The notes beneath the pieces are model-generated. The model was not told the DNA's origin. It saw only the letters and a list, made by a program, of their open reading frames with translations, and did no database searches. A DNA stretch of 64,000 bases from the NCBI GenBank assembly GCA_026419835.1, contig JAOAKQ010000003.1, forward strand, positions 1 to 64,000, written 5' to 3'. Within the stretch, counting starts at the first letter, position 1. Each line of letters starts with the position of its first letter. Origin of the DNA: Sulfolobales archaeon (GTDB lineage: Archaea > Thermoproteota > Thermoprotei_A > Sulfolobales > NBVN01). This document shows, in pieces, positions 18,551 to 27,094 of the stretch. The translations under genes and the position numbers were made by a program.

Positions 18551-19912
18551 GTTCGCTACTTCACCTACGATCTCGGAGTACGTGGGGTGCGTGTAGATCG
18601 CGTCAGCGAGTTCTCCAACTTTCATTCTCCTAGCTACAGCCAGGCAGAATACGTGGATTATCTCGGACGCCTCATTTCCAACTACTTGAGCCCCCAGTAA
18701 TCTCCCGTCTTCACCCACCAGTATCTTAGCGAAACCCTCACTACTCTTAGCTAGAGCTGTGGTGTTTCTTCCTAGAGCTAGGTACGGAAACCTGTGAGCT
18801 CTGTAGGGAACACCAGCGGCGGCAGCCTCCTGCTCCGTTAGACCTACGAGAGCTACCTGCGGATGGGAGAAGACTACCTGAGGTACGGGGTTTCTCGGGG
18901 GTAGCTCCCTACTTCCAGCTACGAACTCCACGGCTATAATCGCTTCTCTAAGTGCCTTATGGGCTAGCTGAGGAGGACCCGCGACATCACCAGCGGCTAG
19001 AATTGTCGGTACGCTTGTCACCATGCTATCGCTCACTCTTATACCGACCTTCGGGTCGTACTCTACACCAACTACTTCAAGTCCTAAGTTCTCGACTCTT
19101 GGTTTTCTCCCTACGGCTAGAAGGACCTTCTCCGACTCAACGACTTTAGTTGAACCATCTCCGGTCGATATGGTTGTTACCGCTACGCCATTCCTCCTAT
19201 CGACGCTTTTAGCGGTTGCTTTAAAGAACGTCCTGACTCCGAGTCTTCTAAGAGATCTCTCGATAACGCTGGATACGTCAGGGTCCGCGAAGTAGAGAGG
19301 TCTATCCAGTATCTCGACGAGGTACACCTCCTTACCCAGCATAGCTAGTGCTGTAGCTATCTCAACCCCCACAGCCCCAGCTCCAACCACGGTTATCGAC
19401 TCCGGCAGCTTCTTCAACTTAAAGAACTCTCTATTCGAAATAACGTACTCTCCATCGAATCTAATAGAAGGCAGGTCCCTGGGGTCGGAGCCCGTAGCTA
19501 TAAGCACGTGCCGAGACTCCAGCTCTCTAGTAGATCCACCCGTCCTGACCTCAACCTTCCTAGCGCTAGCTAGCCTACCCCAACCTTCAACGACCTCGAC
19601 ACCGCTGAGGAGCGCTTTAACTCCCTCTCGAGAGCGTGTAACGGCCTTAGAGATGTACTCGAACAGCTTCTCCCACGAAGCGGACCTAGCCTCCGCGGAA
19701 AAACCAGCTTGCTGCAGTAGCTTGAGCTTGTAGTAGGCTTCGGAAACTTCGAGTAGCGTCTTAGTGGGTATGCACCCCCAGTTAGTGCACTCACCACCCA
19801 GGAGCTCGCTCTCGACTAAGGCAACCCGTAGCCCTAGGGAACTTGCTCTAGAAGCGGCCATGTAGCCGGCTGGACCTCCACCTATGACAACCAGGTCGTA
19901 CACGTCGACCAT
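18518..19912 (-). CDS. Dihydrolipoamide dehydrogenase-like FAD/NAD(P) disulfide oxidoreductase
   Basis: A 464-residue class I pyridine nucleotide-disulfide oxidoreductase. The FAD-binding GGGPAGYMAA is at 11-20, the redox-active disulfide is Cys42-x4-Cys47 in GGECTNWGCIPTK, the NAD-binding GAGAVGVEIA is mid-protein, the second FAD motif is TILAAGDVAG, and the C-terminal interface His-Glu region is IYTHPTYSEIVGEV. The spacing fits Lpd rather than mercuric or glutathione reductase. No lipoyl dehydrogenase complex genes are near, so the true substrate (lipoate or CoA disulfide) is open. It overlaps the radical SAM gene tail-to-tail by 33 bp. Confidence 0.87.
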   Translation of the reverse strand: MVDVYDLVVIGGGPAGYMAASRASSLGLRVALVESELLGGECTNWGCIPTKTLLEVSEAYYKLKLLQQAGFSAEARSASWEKLFEYISKAVTRSREGVKALLSGVEVVEGWGRLASARKVEVRTGGSTRELESRHVLIATGSDPRDLPSIRFDGEYVISNREFFKLKKLPESITVVGAGAVGVEIATALAMLGKEVYLVEILDRPLYFADPDVSSVIERSLRRLGVRTFFKATAKSVDRRNGVAVTTISTGDGSTKVVESEKVLLAVGRKPRVENLGLEVVGVEYDPKVGIRVSDSMVTSVPTILAAGDVAGPPQLAHKALREAIIAVEFVAGSRELPPRNPVPQVVFSHPQVALVGLTEQEAAAAGVPYRAHRFPYLALGRNTTALAKSSEGFAKILVGEDGRLLGAQVVGNEASEIIHVFCLAVARRMKVGELADAIYTHPTYSEIVGEVANLALGRPLHIK

Positions 19913-20009
19913 ACTCCTTCACGCATAGCCGAACCTCTAGTACGGTAGAGATTAAATTAGTACTATGTGCCGCAGCTCAAGTTCCGCATAGATTTAAGAG
20001 CATGCGCTA

Positions 20010-20762
20010 TTGAAATACTGGTGCTCGGAGTTGATCAAGGAGGCTATCGCTAGCGCTCAATCTAGGTTAATGCTAGCCATAGACAACCCTAGAGTAGACC
20101 TGGGATTTATAGTAGACCTGATATCGGCAACTAGAAACACCGTAGTCGGCTACAAGATAGGGACGCCGTTAATACTGAGCAGGGGTCTTAAATCGATAAG
20201 GAGCTTGATCGACTCGTTCTCGGGAACCTACTTCTTGGCCGACTTAAAGCTCGGAGATATAGCTCAAATAATGGAGTACACAGTAGAGCTAGTACGTGAT
20301 GCTGGTTTTAGTGGAGTAGTAGTTAATGCTTTCGTAGGCTACGAAGGCGCTCTAGATAGAGTTGCTAGGAAGTGCGGTAGCCTACCACTAGACCTATTCC
20401 TACAGATAACGTTCGACCACCCAGCTTCGTACATAGTAGATAGCCGCTACTCAGATATTAAGATGGTAGTTCAGCAAGCGGACCCGGCGGGACTAGTAGT
20501 TCCAGCGAGTAAGACTACTATGATTAGAGACTTAAGAGAAACATTTGGAGGCAGCTACGTCATCCTATCACCGGGTATTTTCGCCGCTGGCGCTGAACCC
20601 GGTGAAGCCCTATGCTACGGAGCTGACGTAGAGGTAGTTGGTAGTAGGGTAACTTCAGCTCCATCACCTAGGGAAGCTCTCGACAGCGTTGTAAGAGCTC
20701 AAAGAAGGTTTTTAAGCGAAAAGAAAGAATGTGTCTGGCGGGGTGGTCCGAGTGAAACCTAA
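20010..20762 (+). CDS. pyrF: Orotidine 5'-phosphate decarboxylase
   Basis: Converts OMP to UMP, the last step of de novo pyrimidine synthesis. A TIM-barrel protein with the catalytic Asp-Lys-Asp array in 'ADLKLGDIAQ', the LMLAIDNPR first strand and the phosphate-binding end ILSPGIFAAGAEPGEAL with GADVEVVGSR. The usual Arg at the end (VVGR) is shifted to GSR here. TTG 20010 is the longest start; a TATA-like gatttaag at 19991-19998 predicts transcription near 20020, which would favour TTG 20031 (residue 8). It overlaps the M48 protease gene by up to 32 bp. Confidence 0.87.
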   Translation: MKYWCSELIKEAIASAQSRLMLAIDNPRVDLGFIVDLISATRNTVVGYKIGTPLILSRGLKSIRSLIDSFSGTYFLADLKLGDIAQIMEYTVELVRDAGFSGVVVNAFVGYEGALDRVARKCGSLPLDLFLQITFDHPASYIVDSRYSDIKMVVQQADPAGLVVPASKTTMIRDLRETFGGSYVILSPGIFAAGAEPGEALCYGADVEVVGSRVTSAPSPREALDSVVRAQRRFLSEKKECVWRGGPSET

Positions 20763-21885
20763 GGTACTCCTAGTGCTTTCCCTAATTTCAATAGCTCTCA
20801 TAGCTCTCTTCGCCGTGCAGTTAATCATCTACTACCTATCGCCAGGTCTTGCCACTACCTTCGGAATACTTAGATTCGTGTGGCTCTGGTGGTTGGTCGA
20901 TGTACTAGGGTACGTAGTAGCCATAGTAACTCTAGTTCTCTCCGGGGTACTTATCGGTAGATTCATAGAGAGAAAAGTACCGGCAGACCTAGATGCGCTA
21001 AGAGCTTCTATGGTATCAACTGCGGCAGCCGTAATTGGCGGCGTAGTGCTGATTTTTGGACTAGTATCGTACGTGTTGGACGTAGAGCTAGCGGCGGGTC
21101 TAGGAGCTATGGCGTTTCTCTTTGCTGTAGTACCGGCTGCCGTATCGTGGCTTCTCTCTCCATACTTAGTTAACCTATTCTATGGATGTCGCTACGACCC
21201 TGAGATACAGAAGGTAGTTAACGAAGTAGCTGAAAGAGCCGGTATGAAGCCTCCGAAAGCTATGAGATCACCAGTAAATATTCCGAACGCTTTCGCATAC
21301 TCATCACCAATAGCTGGTAGGTACGTTGCCGTCACGGACGGTCTGCTAAGAACTCTTAAAGGTAAGGACGAGCTCAAAGCTGTAGTAGGGCACGAGCTGG
21401 GTCACCATAAACACAGAGATAACACCGTTATGATGCTCTTCGGAATTCTCCCGACAGCTATTTACTACATGGGCAGAATGCTTCTCTACGTCGGGCTATT
21501 CTCAAGTAGGTACTCCGATGGAAGTAGGAGACGTGAGGGAGGGTCCGGACTCGTAGTAGCAGCTTTGGGAGGAGCTCTAATGGCTATAAGCATACTGATT
21601 CAGATAGGCGTTCTAGCACTTTCCAGGCTGAGAGAGTTCTATGCCGATGCCCATGGAGCTAAGGTAACTTCCCCACTCTCTATGATAAGCGCTCTAAAGT
21701 CTCTAGATGGATTCTACAGACGCTACGGTAAGGAGGTAATAGCCAACAGTAAGTTAAAAACGCTCTTCATATACGCCTTCACAGAGCCTTTCGTAGGGTT
21801 GGAGGAGCTACTATCAACTCACCCACCTATATGGAAGAGAGTAGCTTTCCTAGAGACTCTAGTAGGGCGCGAGATCAGAGCTTAG
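20731..21885 (+). CDS. HtpX-like M48 family zinc metalloprotease, membrane-bound
   Basis: A 384-residue integral membrane protease of the HtpX/Ste24 type, likely degrading misfolded membrane proteins. About four N-terminal hydrophobic segments precede the catalytic domain. The zinc motif HELGHH (about residues 224-229) and the downstream third-ligand region REFYADAHGAKVT (Glu) are intact; the C-terminal STHPPIWKRVAFLE is the usual family end. GTG 20731 overlaps pyrF by 32 bp; GTG 20752 (V8) is a shorter option. It is followed 4 bp later by a small membrane protein, so the two are probably cotranscribed. Confidence 0.9.
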   Translation: MSGGVVRVKPKVLLVLSLISIALIALFAVQLIIYYLSPGLATTFGILRFVWLWWLVDVLGYVVAIVTLVLSGVLIGRFIERKVPADLDALRASMVSTAAAVIGGVVLIFGLVSYVLDVELAAGLGAMAFLFAVVPAAVSWLLSPYLVNLFYGCRYDPEIQKVVNEVAERAGMKPPKAMRSPVNIPNAFAYSSPIAGRYVAVTDGLLRTLKGKDELKAVVGHELGHHKHRDNTVMMLFGILPTAIYYMGRMLLYVGLFSSRYSDGSRRREGGSGLVVAALGGALMAISILIQIGVLALSRLREFYADAHGAKVTSPLSMISALKSLDGFYRRYGKEVIANSKLKTLFIYAFTEPFVGLEELLSTHPPIWKRVAFLETLVGREIRA

Positions 21886-21889
21886 GGGA

Positions 21890-22501
21890 TTGGGCACGGT
21901 AGGCAACTACGTACTGCTACTTATAAGTCTCTTCACCGCTATCTTCGGATACGTTGTTAGGAAGTTCGTGTCAGCCATATCTCTCGGTATCTCCATAGTG
22001 ATTCTAGCTAGTTCTACAGGTTTAATACAGCTAGCTGGTGCCACCAACCTCGCTCTAGCTATATCTTCCGCTACAGCTCTTGCTGTAGGATTTCTATTCC
22101 ATAGAGCTTCAATAGCCTTATCCTCTTCTCTAATAACTTCCTATGTAGCGTCTAGACTAGCTGGAGTACACCTAGACCCATGCTACTTAATCTCTATATC
22201 GATTGCGCTAGCGGTAGTTCTCTACGTAATTCTAAGAAAGCGTGAGTACGTACCGTACGTACTGCTAGGTACTTCAGCATCATCTTACTTCATAAGATCC
22301 TTGTCGAACCATGTAGTAGTGGCAGCGGTATCAGCTATTCTCGTAGGCCTGGTTGGCTATCTAGCTCAGAGTAGGGTATGGAGAGTAAGGAGTAGGTACG
22401 AGAAAATGCGGTTGTTCTTAAAGAAGAGGCGGAGCCTACCTAGAGGACTGAGCGCTATACGAAAACGCGGTAGTAGGGAGTCTACGTCGAGGTCTCTTTA
22501 A
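21890..22501 (+). CDS. Small polytopic membrane protein, unknown
   Basis: A 203-residue protein with about six or seven hydrophobic segments filling residues 5-165, then a strongly basic cytoplasmic tail rich in Arg, Lys and Ser (from about residue 168). I do not recognise the family. TTG 21890 lies 4 bp after the stop of the M48 protease, so it may be translated from the same transcript; a helper or substrate role for the protease is only a guess. Its last 20 bp overlap the convergent molybdoenzyme gene. Confidence 0.6.
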   Translation: MGTVGNYVLLLISLFTAIFGYVVRKFVSAISLGISIVILASSTGLIQLAGATNLALAISSATALAVGFLFHRASIALSSSLITSYVASRLAGVHLDPCYLISISIALAVVLYVILRKREYVPYVLLGTSASSYFIRSLSNHVVVAAVSAILVGLVGYLAQSRVWRVRSRYEKMRLFLKKRRSLPRGLSAIRKRGSRESTSRSL

Positions 22502-23435
22502 ATCTCTCCTCTAAGAACGCATTACCTCTTTCGTGGTATCCCAGAGCTTCCCAGTAGCCATCTACGTACCTATTAGTGAACTCTACGCGACTTACCCACT
22601 TAACGCTCTTCCAGCCGTATAGGTGAGGTATGAAGATTCTAGCTGGAAAACCCTGGTCTACGGGGAGAGGTTTACCGTTCAATTTGAGAACTAGTAGAGA
22701 TTCTTCCGATACGAAGTCTTCGAATGGAACCACCGCTGCGTAGCCGTCGAGACCGGATACCACGGCCCACCGAACGCTCTCGCTAGGTTTCGCCATGTCT
22801 GCGATGAGCTTCAGCTTTATTCCCTCCCACCTAACTGAGGGAACCGACCACCCAGTAACGCAGTGGAAGTCTCTCACAATCTCGACTCTAGGCATTTTCT
22901 CTAGGTCGCTTAGTGATAGCTCCAGGGGGTTCGACACCATACCGGAGACTACCAACCTCCACTTCTCTACGGAGATAGTTGGAGTTCCGAATGCTCTGTA
23001 GATTATGAAGTGGTCGATGTAGTACTGACCGGGAGCTCCTCTACTAGTAGCCGCCGTGGGTGCTGGAGACCTGAGTTTCGGCTCGCGGTTTTCTAGTTCT
23101 GGTGCTGCGGGTACTATACCCGCGCCGGCCCTACTGAAAGTGCAGACGACCTCACCTAGCGAGTACTTTCTTACTACCGCTCTACACGAGGCAATGAAGT
23201 TGGTATCGTAAAATACGTGGTACTTGTAGAGCACGTAGTTCGTTCCTATAGGTTCGTTCTCACTGAAACTTACTCTAAGTCTAGATGTAGCTACGTACCT
23301 ACTCAGTAAATCGACTAGGAAAGTCTCGACCTCCTTGAGAGGTTCCGATAGCGTGACCTCGATATCTAAGCACTCCAGCACCTTACCTATACCTCTAGCT
23401 GAAAGCGCCTGGGGGATCTTTACGTAGCACTCCAC
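22482..23435 (-). CDS. Sulfite oxidase-like molybdopterin oxidoreductase with novel N-terminal domain
   Basis: A 317-residue protein. Residues about 138-317 form a SuoX/YedY-type molybdopterin domain: YYIDHFIIYRAFGTPTISVEKW, the core FHCVTGWSVPSVRWEG with Mo-ligand Cys192, and the later PVDQGFPARIFIPHLYGWKSVKWV. Residues 1-105 form a separate domain I do not recognise, joined by a Pro/Ala-rich linker (106-135). There is no Tat signal, so the enzyme is probably cytosolic, unlike YedY. The oxidised substrate is unknown. The gene is convergent with the small membrane protein and divergent from an alcohol dehydrogenase. Confidence 0.85.
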   Translation of the reverse strand: MECYVKIPQALSARGIGKVLECLDIEVTLSEPLKEVETFLVDLLSRYVATSRLRVSFSENEPIGTNYVLYKYHVFYDTNFIASCRAVVRKYSLGEVVCTFSRAGAGIVPAAPELENREPKLRSPAPTAATSRGAPGQYYIDHFIIYRAFGTPTISVEKWRLVVSGMVSNPLELSLSDLEKMPRVEIVRDFHCVTGWSVPSVRWEGIKLKLIADMAKPSESVRWAVVSGLDGYAAVVPFEDFVSEESLLVLKLNGKPLPVDQGFPARIFIPHLYGWKSVKWVSRVEFTNRYVDGYWEALGYHERGNAFLEERFKETST

Positions 23436-23542
23436 AGCGGGTCTCCTCTCAAGATCGCTAGAATCTCAATAAATCCTCTTCGAAACCACCTGGAAGAACG
23501 CTCTTGCTTAAGTATCGACATAGATATCTGCACGGGGTTCGA

Positions 23543-24592
23543 TTGAGAGCTGCCGTCCTGCGCGAAAATGCCGAGATTAGAGTTGAGGGACTGCCCCGCA
23601 GGTACCCCGACCTACCGTGGCGTGAAGACCCTCTTTCAGTAGAAGACTACCCCGCTCCGGAGATAGGTCCGGGCCAGGTGCTGCTGAAGGTACTAGCGTG
23701 CGGTGTGTGCTATACCGATGTAGATATTGTTGAAGGTAGAGTTAGGTGCAAGCTCCCCGTAGTACCTGGGCACCAAATCGTTGGTAAAGTCGTCGAAGTA
23801 GGGTCGGAGAGAGGTAGTGGAATAGGTGTTGGTGATGTAGTTGGTGTTGCGTGGGTTGGGAGGACTTGCGGGAGGTGCTACTACTGCTCAACTAGTCGTG
23901 AAAATCTATGCGATAGCTTCACAGCTACGGGATGCCACGTAGATGGAGGCTACGCTGAGTACGCAGCTGCCTTCGCGGACTTCGTCTACAGAGTACCGCC
24001 CGCAGCGGACTACGTACATACAGCACCACTACTCTGCGCCGGGGCTGTAGGCTATAGAGCTCTTAGACTAGCCAATCTGGAAGACGGTGTGAGATTCGGA
24101 CTCTTCGGCTTCGGAGCTAGTGCTCACATAATCCTCCAGGTAGTCAAGAAGTTGTTTCCGAGCGTCGAGGTCTACGTATTTAGTAGGAGTTCGGAGCACA
24201 GAAGACTGGCTGAAGAACTCGGAGCCGACTGGACTGGACACCCGAGCGACGACCCTCCCAAGAAACTTCACAGAGCTATAGACTTCACACCCGTAGGGGA
24301 AATAACGGCTAGAGCTCTCGAACTTCTAGAAAAGGGAGGTACCTTAGTTGTTAACGTAATTAGAAAGCAGACACTCGTAAACTTAGAGTACGCAAAGCAC
24401 CTATGGCTGGAGAAGAGCGTTAGGAGCGTGGCGAACGTATCTCGAAGAGATGTTGAAGAACTACTGAGCATAGCGGCTAAGTACGGCATAAAAACGGAGG
24501 TCCAGATCTACAGCCTAGAGGAAGCAAACAAAGCTCTCAGAGACCTAAAATCGGCTAAGATAACCGGGTCGGCGGTTCTCAAGATAGCTTAG
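23543..24592 (+). CDS. Zinc-dependent alcohol dehydrogenase, MDR family
   Basis: A medium-chain dehydrogenase of about 350 residues. The catalytic zinc site is intact (GVCYTDVDIVEG Cys, PGHQIVG His-Glu-type motif), and the structural zinc lobe is present as GRTCGRCYYCSTSRENLC. The Rossmann domain begins FGLFGFGASAHI. It resembles archaeal AdhA-type enzymes acting on primary alcohols or aldehydes. The frame is open from TTG 23504, but a TATA-like gcttaagt at 23508-23515 predicts transcription near 23538 and favours TTG 23543, giving the standard MRAAVL start. The gene is monocistronic. Confidence 0.87.
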   Translation: MRAAVLRENAEIRVEGLPRRYPDLPWREDPLSVEDYPAPEIGPGQVLLKVLACGVCYTDVDIVEGRVRCKLPVVPGHQIVGKVVEVGSERGSGIGVGDVVGVAWVGRTCGRCYYCSTSRENLCDSFTATGCHVDGGYAEYAAAFADFVYRVPPAADYVHTAPLLCAGAVGYRALRLANLEDGVRFGLFGFGASAHIILQVVKKLFPSVEVYVFSRSSEHRRLAEELGADWTGHPSDDPPKKLHRAIDFTPVGEITARALELLEKGGTLVVNVIRKQTLVNLEYAKHLWLEKSVRSVANVSRRDVEELLSIAAKYGIKTEVQIYSLEEANKALRDLKSAKITGSAVLKIA

Positions 24593-24661
24593 CTGTAGGT
24601 CGAGCTGCGCACTCGCTAAGGTAACGTACTCGTGTAGGTAGAATAGCACTTTCACTAACGC

Positions 24662-25363
24662 TCAGCCGGATTTCTTCAATTCTCTAAGAACTTCCGGTAG
24701 GTGCTTGAGGCTGTTGACGAGATACGCGGATTTACCGAGCTTCACTATTCCAATGGAGAGACTTCTGTTTACTAGAACCGCCTTAGCACCAGACATAAGG
24801 GCGCCGGCAAGGTCGTTCTCTAGCGAATCTCCTACATGAACTATCTCCTCTACAGGTAGCTTAAGCTTTCCAGCTACGTACTCGAAGATCTCTCTACTAG
24901 GTTTTTGAAGACCTACCTCGTCGGAGAATACGGTTAGGTCGAAGTACTTCAGCAGCCCGTTCTTGTGGAGAATGTACCTAGTGACCGCCCCGGGCCAGAA
25001 CATCACATTTCCAAGAGTTGCCGTAGTGTAGCCTTCAGACTTAACTAGTTCAACGGCTTCCGCAGCATCGGGGTAAGCTAGCTTAGATATCTCGGGGTCC
25101 TCCAAGACTGTAGCAACCGCTTTGAATAGAGTTTCAGTAGAAACTCCGAGCTTGCTGGAGAAGAACTCTCCAGAATCTACGATTATTCTACTGAACCCCC
25201 CACCTAGTCTAACTCTAAGTGCTTCACTGTAGGTACTTAAGATCGAGTCGTATAGTTCCTCAAATCTTCTGCCGCTTAAAAACGATAGCTTCTTAGAGAG
25301 CGCTAAGTAGAACTTCGAGAGGTCCAGCAGAGTTCCCCATATATCGAAGGTTACAGCTCTCAA
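24662..25363 (-). CDS. HAD superfamily hydrolase
   Basis: A 233-residue phosphatase-like protein. Motif I is FDIWGTLLD (nucleophile Asp8, with Asp10 changed to Trp as in several HAD subgroups), motif II is the TLGNVMFW region, motif III a Lys in DEVGLQKPSREIFEYV and motif IV HVGDSLENDLAGA. A helical cap (about residues 15-90) fits subclass I (phosphoglycolate phosphatase/dehalogenase type). 'DxW' in motif I would remove the usual general acid Asp+2, so activity could be altered; other HAD groups also vary here. The substrate is unknown. Confidence 0.85.
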   Translation of the reverse strand: MRAVTFDIWGTLLDLSKFYLALSKKLSFLSGRRFEELYDSILSTYSEALRVRLGGGFSRIIVDSGEFFSSKLGVSTETLFKAVATVLEDPEISKLAYPDAAEAVELVKSEGYTTATLGNVMFWPGAVTRYILHKNGLLKYFDLTVFSDEVGLQKPSREIFEYVAGKLKLPVEEIVHVGDSLENDLAGALMSGAKAVLVNRSLSIGIVKLGKSAYLVNSLKHLPEVLRELKKSG

Positions 25364-25543
25364 CGTACTGACCCATAGAGTAGTGTGGAAAACAAAATAG
25401 GGCTGCCGGCGAAGAGCTGCTGCGAGGCAAGGTTTCGAGGATACCGGTTTTCTTAAAGAATTTCACCGTGAGCTCACTCCAGCTCTCGAAGAGAGCCTGA
25501 GTGTTTCTGAGCTGCGCACTCCAAGATGGTTAGAACCCATAGC
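25364..25543. other. Intergenic spacer without visible feature
   Basis: About 180 bp between two minus-strand genes. It contains Pu/Py-mixed sequence with no tRNA, no C/D boxes and no open frame of note. Confidence 0.4.
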
Positions 25544-26119
25544 TTAGGTAAGTCCTTTCTTTAACACCAATTTTCTAGGGTCTACACCGTAGAAGTAGCG
25601 TCCACTAGCGTGAAGAGGTATGTTCACTCCTTCAGTAAACAGAAAACCGAATCTATCCGCAACGCCTTTTCTAACTCTTGCACTAGTTACTTCGAGTACG
25701 TAGAGGTATGTTTCACCTATAGGATACTTACCGATAACCCTGGACTCCAAAATGGCTATGGACCTAGCTAATCCGGGGGGTGCTATAGTAGAGCTCTCTA
25801 CGAGTTCTAGCCTAAATCTGGATACCTTGTCTACCTCTCTACCGGAAACGGAGCCGAGGTCGTAGACTAGCTGCGCGTCCCCTAGTTCCAGTATGTTTAA
25901 AGTAGCTTCACCGTGGAAGTCCAGACACTCTCTCGTGTACGCATACGAATCTATAGCGATAGCTACCGTTGGCGGTTCCTCACTTACAGGGGTATTCCAG
26001 CTAGCCGGCATGAAGTTAGCTCGCCTATTGGGACATAAAGTTCCCACGACGACTGTGGGTCTCGGGTGGAGTAGGTAGTAGAACTTCCCGGTAAATTCCT
26101 CAAACACAGTATCACCCAC
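25544..26119 (-). CDS. Flavin reductase-like FMN-binding split-barrel protein
   Basis: A 191-residue protein of the flavoredoxin/flavin reductase group. The pattern RPTVVVGTLCPNRRANFMPASWNTPVSEEPPTVAIAI is the FMN-binding N-terminal part, TRECLDFHGEATLNIL continues the barrel, and the middle has an 'LYVLEVTSARV' strand. Such proteins bind FMN and reduce flavins or accept electrons from NAD(P)H; the partner is unknown. It has its own TATA-like element near 26130 on the minus strand and is divergent from a zinc-less MDR protein. Confidence 0.8.
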   Translation of the reverse strand: MGDTVFEEFTGKFYYLLHPRPTVVVGTLCPNRRANFMPASWNTPVSEEPPTVAIAIDSYAYTRECLDFHGEATLNILELGDAQLVYDLGSVSGREVDKVSRFRLELVESSTIAPPGLARSIAILESRVIGKYPIGETYLYVLEVTSARVRKGVADRFGFLFTEGVNIPLHASGRYFYGVDPRKLVLKKGLT

Positions 26120-26163
26120 ATAGAATTTAAACTAAGTAAATAACTTGGTATCAGAGGTAGAGT

Positions 26164-27078
26164 ATGAGAAGCATTGCCGCTGTCGTAGTTGCCGGCGGGC
26201 TGAGGTTCTCGGAAATTCCTCCAGTACCCATTAGAGAGGGTGAAGTGCTAGTCAAAGTGCTATCGGCAGCTCTAACTTCTCTAGATGTTGCTGCCGCTAG
26301 AGGGTACGTCCCCCACGTCTACGGTAAGATTGCTGGTTCCGCTGGGCTAGTTAGAGTTGTTGAGCTAGGGTACGGTGTAGAGAATTTAGTTGTTGGAGAG
26401 AGCGCTGTGCTATCCCCCAGGTGCTTCACTGAGCTAGCTCTCTACAGAAACGGCGTGATGGCCGAGCAGTCCAGCGTTCACTCGAAGTGCTTGGAGCCCG
26501 TTCCTCAATCTGTAGACAGTCTAGTAGGTCTACAGGCATCACTACTCGCGCACGTACCTTCGATAAGTACTTCTCTCGCAGGTTCCTCGATGCTTATTGC
26601 TGGCTGCGGCTACGAAGCTTACGTGCTAGCTAAGCTAGTTAAAGATGAGCTGAAGACTGAGGCACTCTGCGTAAGCGAACTAGGCCTCCGCAGAGTGGCT
26701 AAGCTAGGTATTAAAGCGTACCTATGGGAGAAGGCGGGTGGACACTACGATTCAGTCTACGTAGCGTCCCTGGATCCGTACGTAAACGGTGTTGCCGTAA
26801 GAAGATGTAGAGATACTCTCTACATATCTCCCACAGTACCCGAGTACCTCGTACCGGTTGGAGTAGGTACTAGAAGTATTGTAGCACTATCTCAAGCTAA
26901 GATCGATACTTCGAAGGCCCTCGACCTATCCCGCAGATTAAATCGAGAAATAGAGACCGCGTACAAGGTGGTAGATAGCCTCAAAGCTGTAGCTGAGCAA
27001 GCCAGCTACACAAACTACGTAGCGTATGTGAGACCGTCAGATACGCAGAACGTGAGTGGCTTGCAGCGTGAAAGATAA
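26164..27078 (+). CDS. MDR-superfamily protein lacking zinc ligands
   Basis: A 304-residue protein whose N-terminal half follows the GroES-like MDR fold (LRFSEIPPVPIREGEVLVKVLSAALTSLDVAAARGYVP) but has Leu-Thr-Ser-Leu in place of the Cys-x-x-Asp catalytic zinc motif and no structural Cys lobe. The expected dinucleotide motif is reduced to IAGCGYEAYVLA. It may be a quinone-reductase-like or non-enzymatic descendant of an alcohol dehydrogenase. ATG 26164 lies about 24 nt after a TATA-like aagtaaataa. It is convergent with the aminotransferase gene, 16 bp away. Confidence 0.65.
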   Translation: MRSIAAVVVAGGLRFSEIPPVPIREGEVLVKVLSAALTSLDVAAARGYVPHVYGKIAGSAGLVRVVELGYGVENLVVGESAVLSPRCFTELALYRNGVMAEQSSVHSKCLEPVPQSVDSLVGLQASLLAHVPSISTSLAGSSMLIAGCGYEAYVLAKLVKDELKTEALCVSELGLRRVAKLGIKAYLWEKAGGHYDSVYVASLDPYVNGVAVRRCRDTLYISPTVPEYLVPVGVGTRSIVALSQAKIDTSKALDLSRRLNREIETAYKVVDSLKAVAEQASYTNYVAYVRPSDTQNVSGLQRER

Positions 27079-27094
27079 AAAGCCTTGGTAAGAA

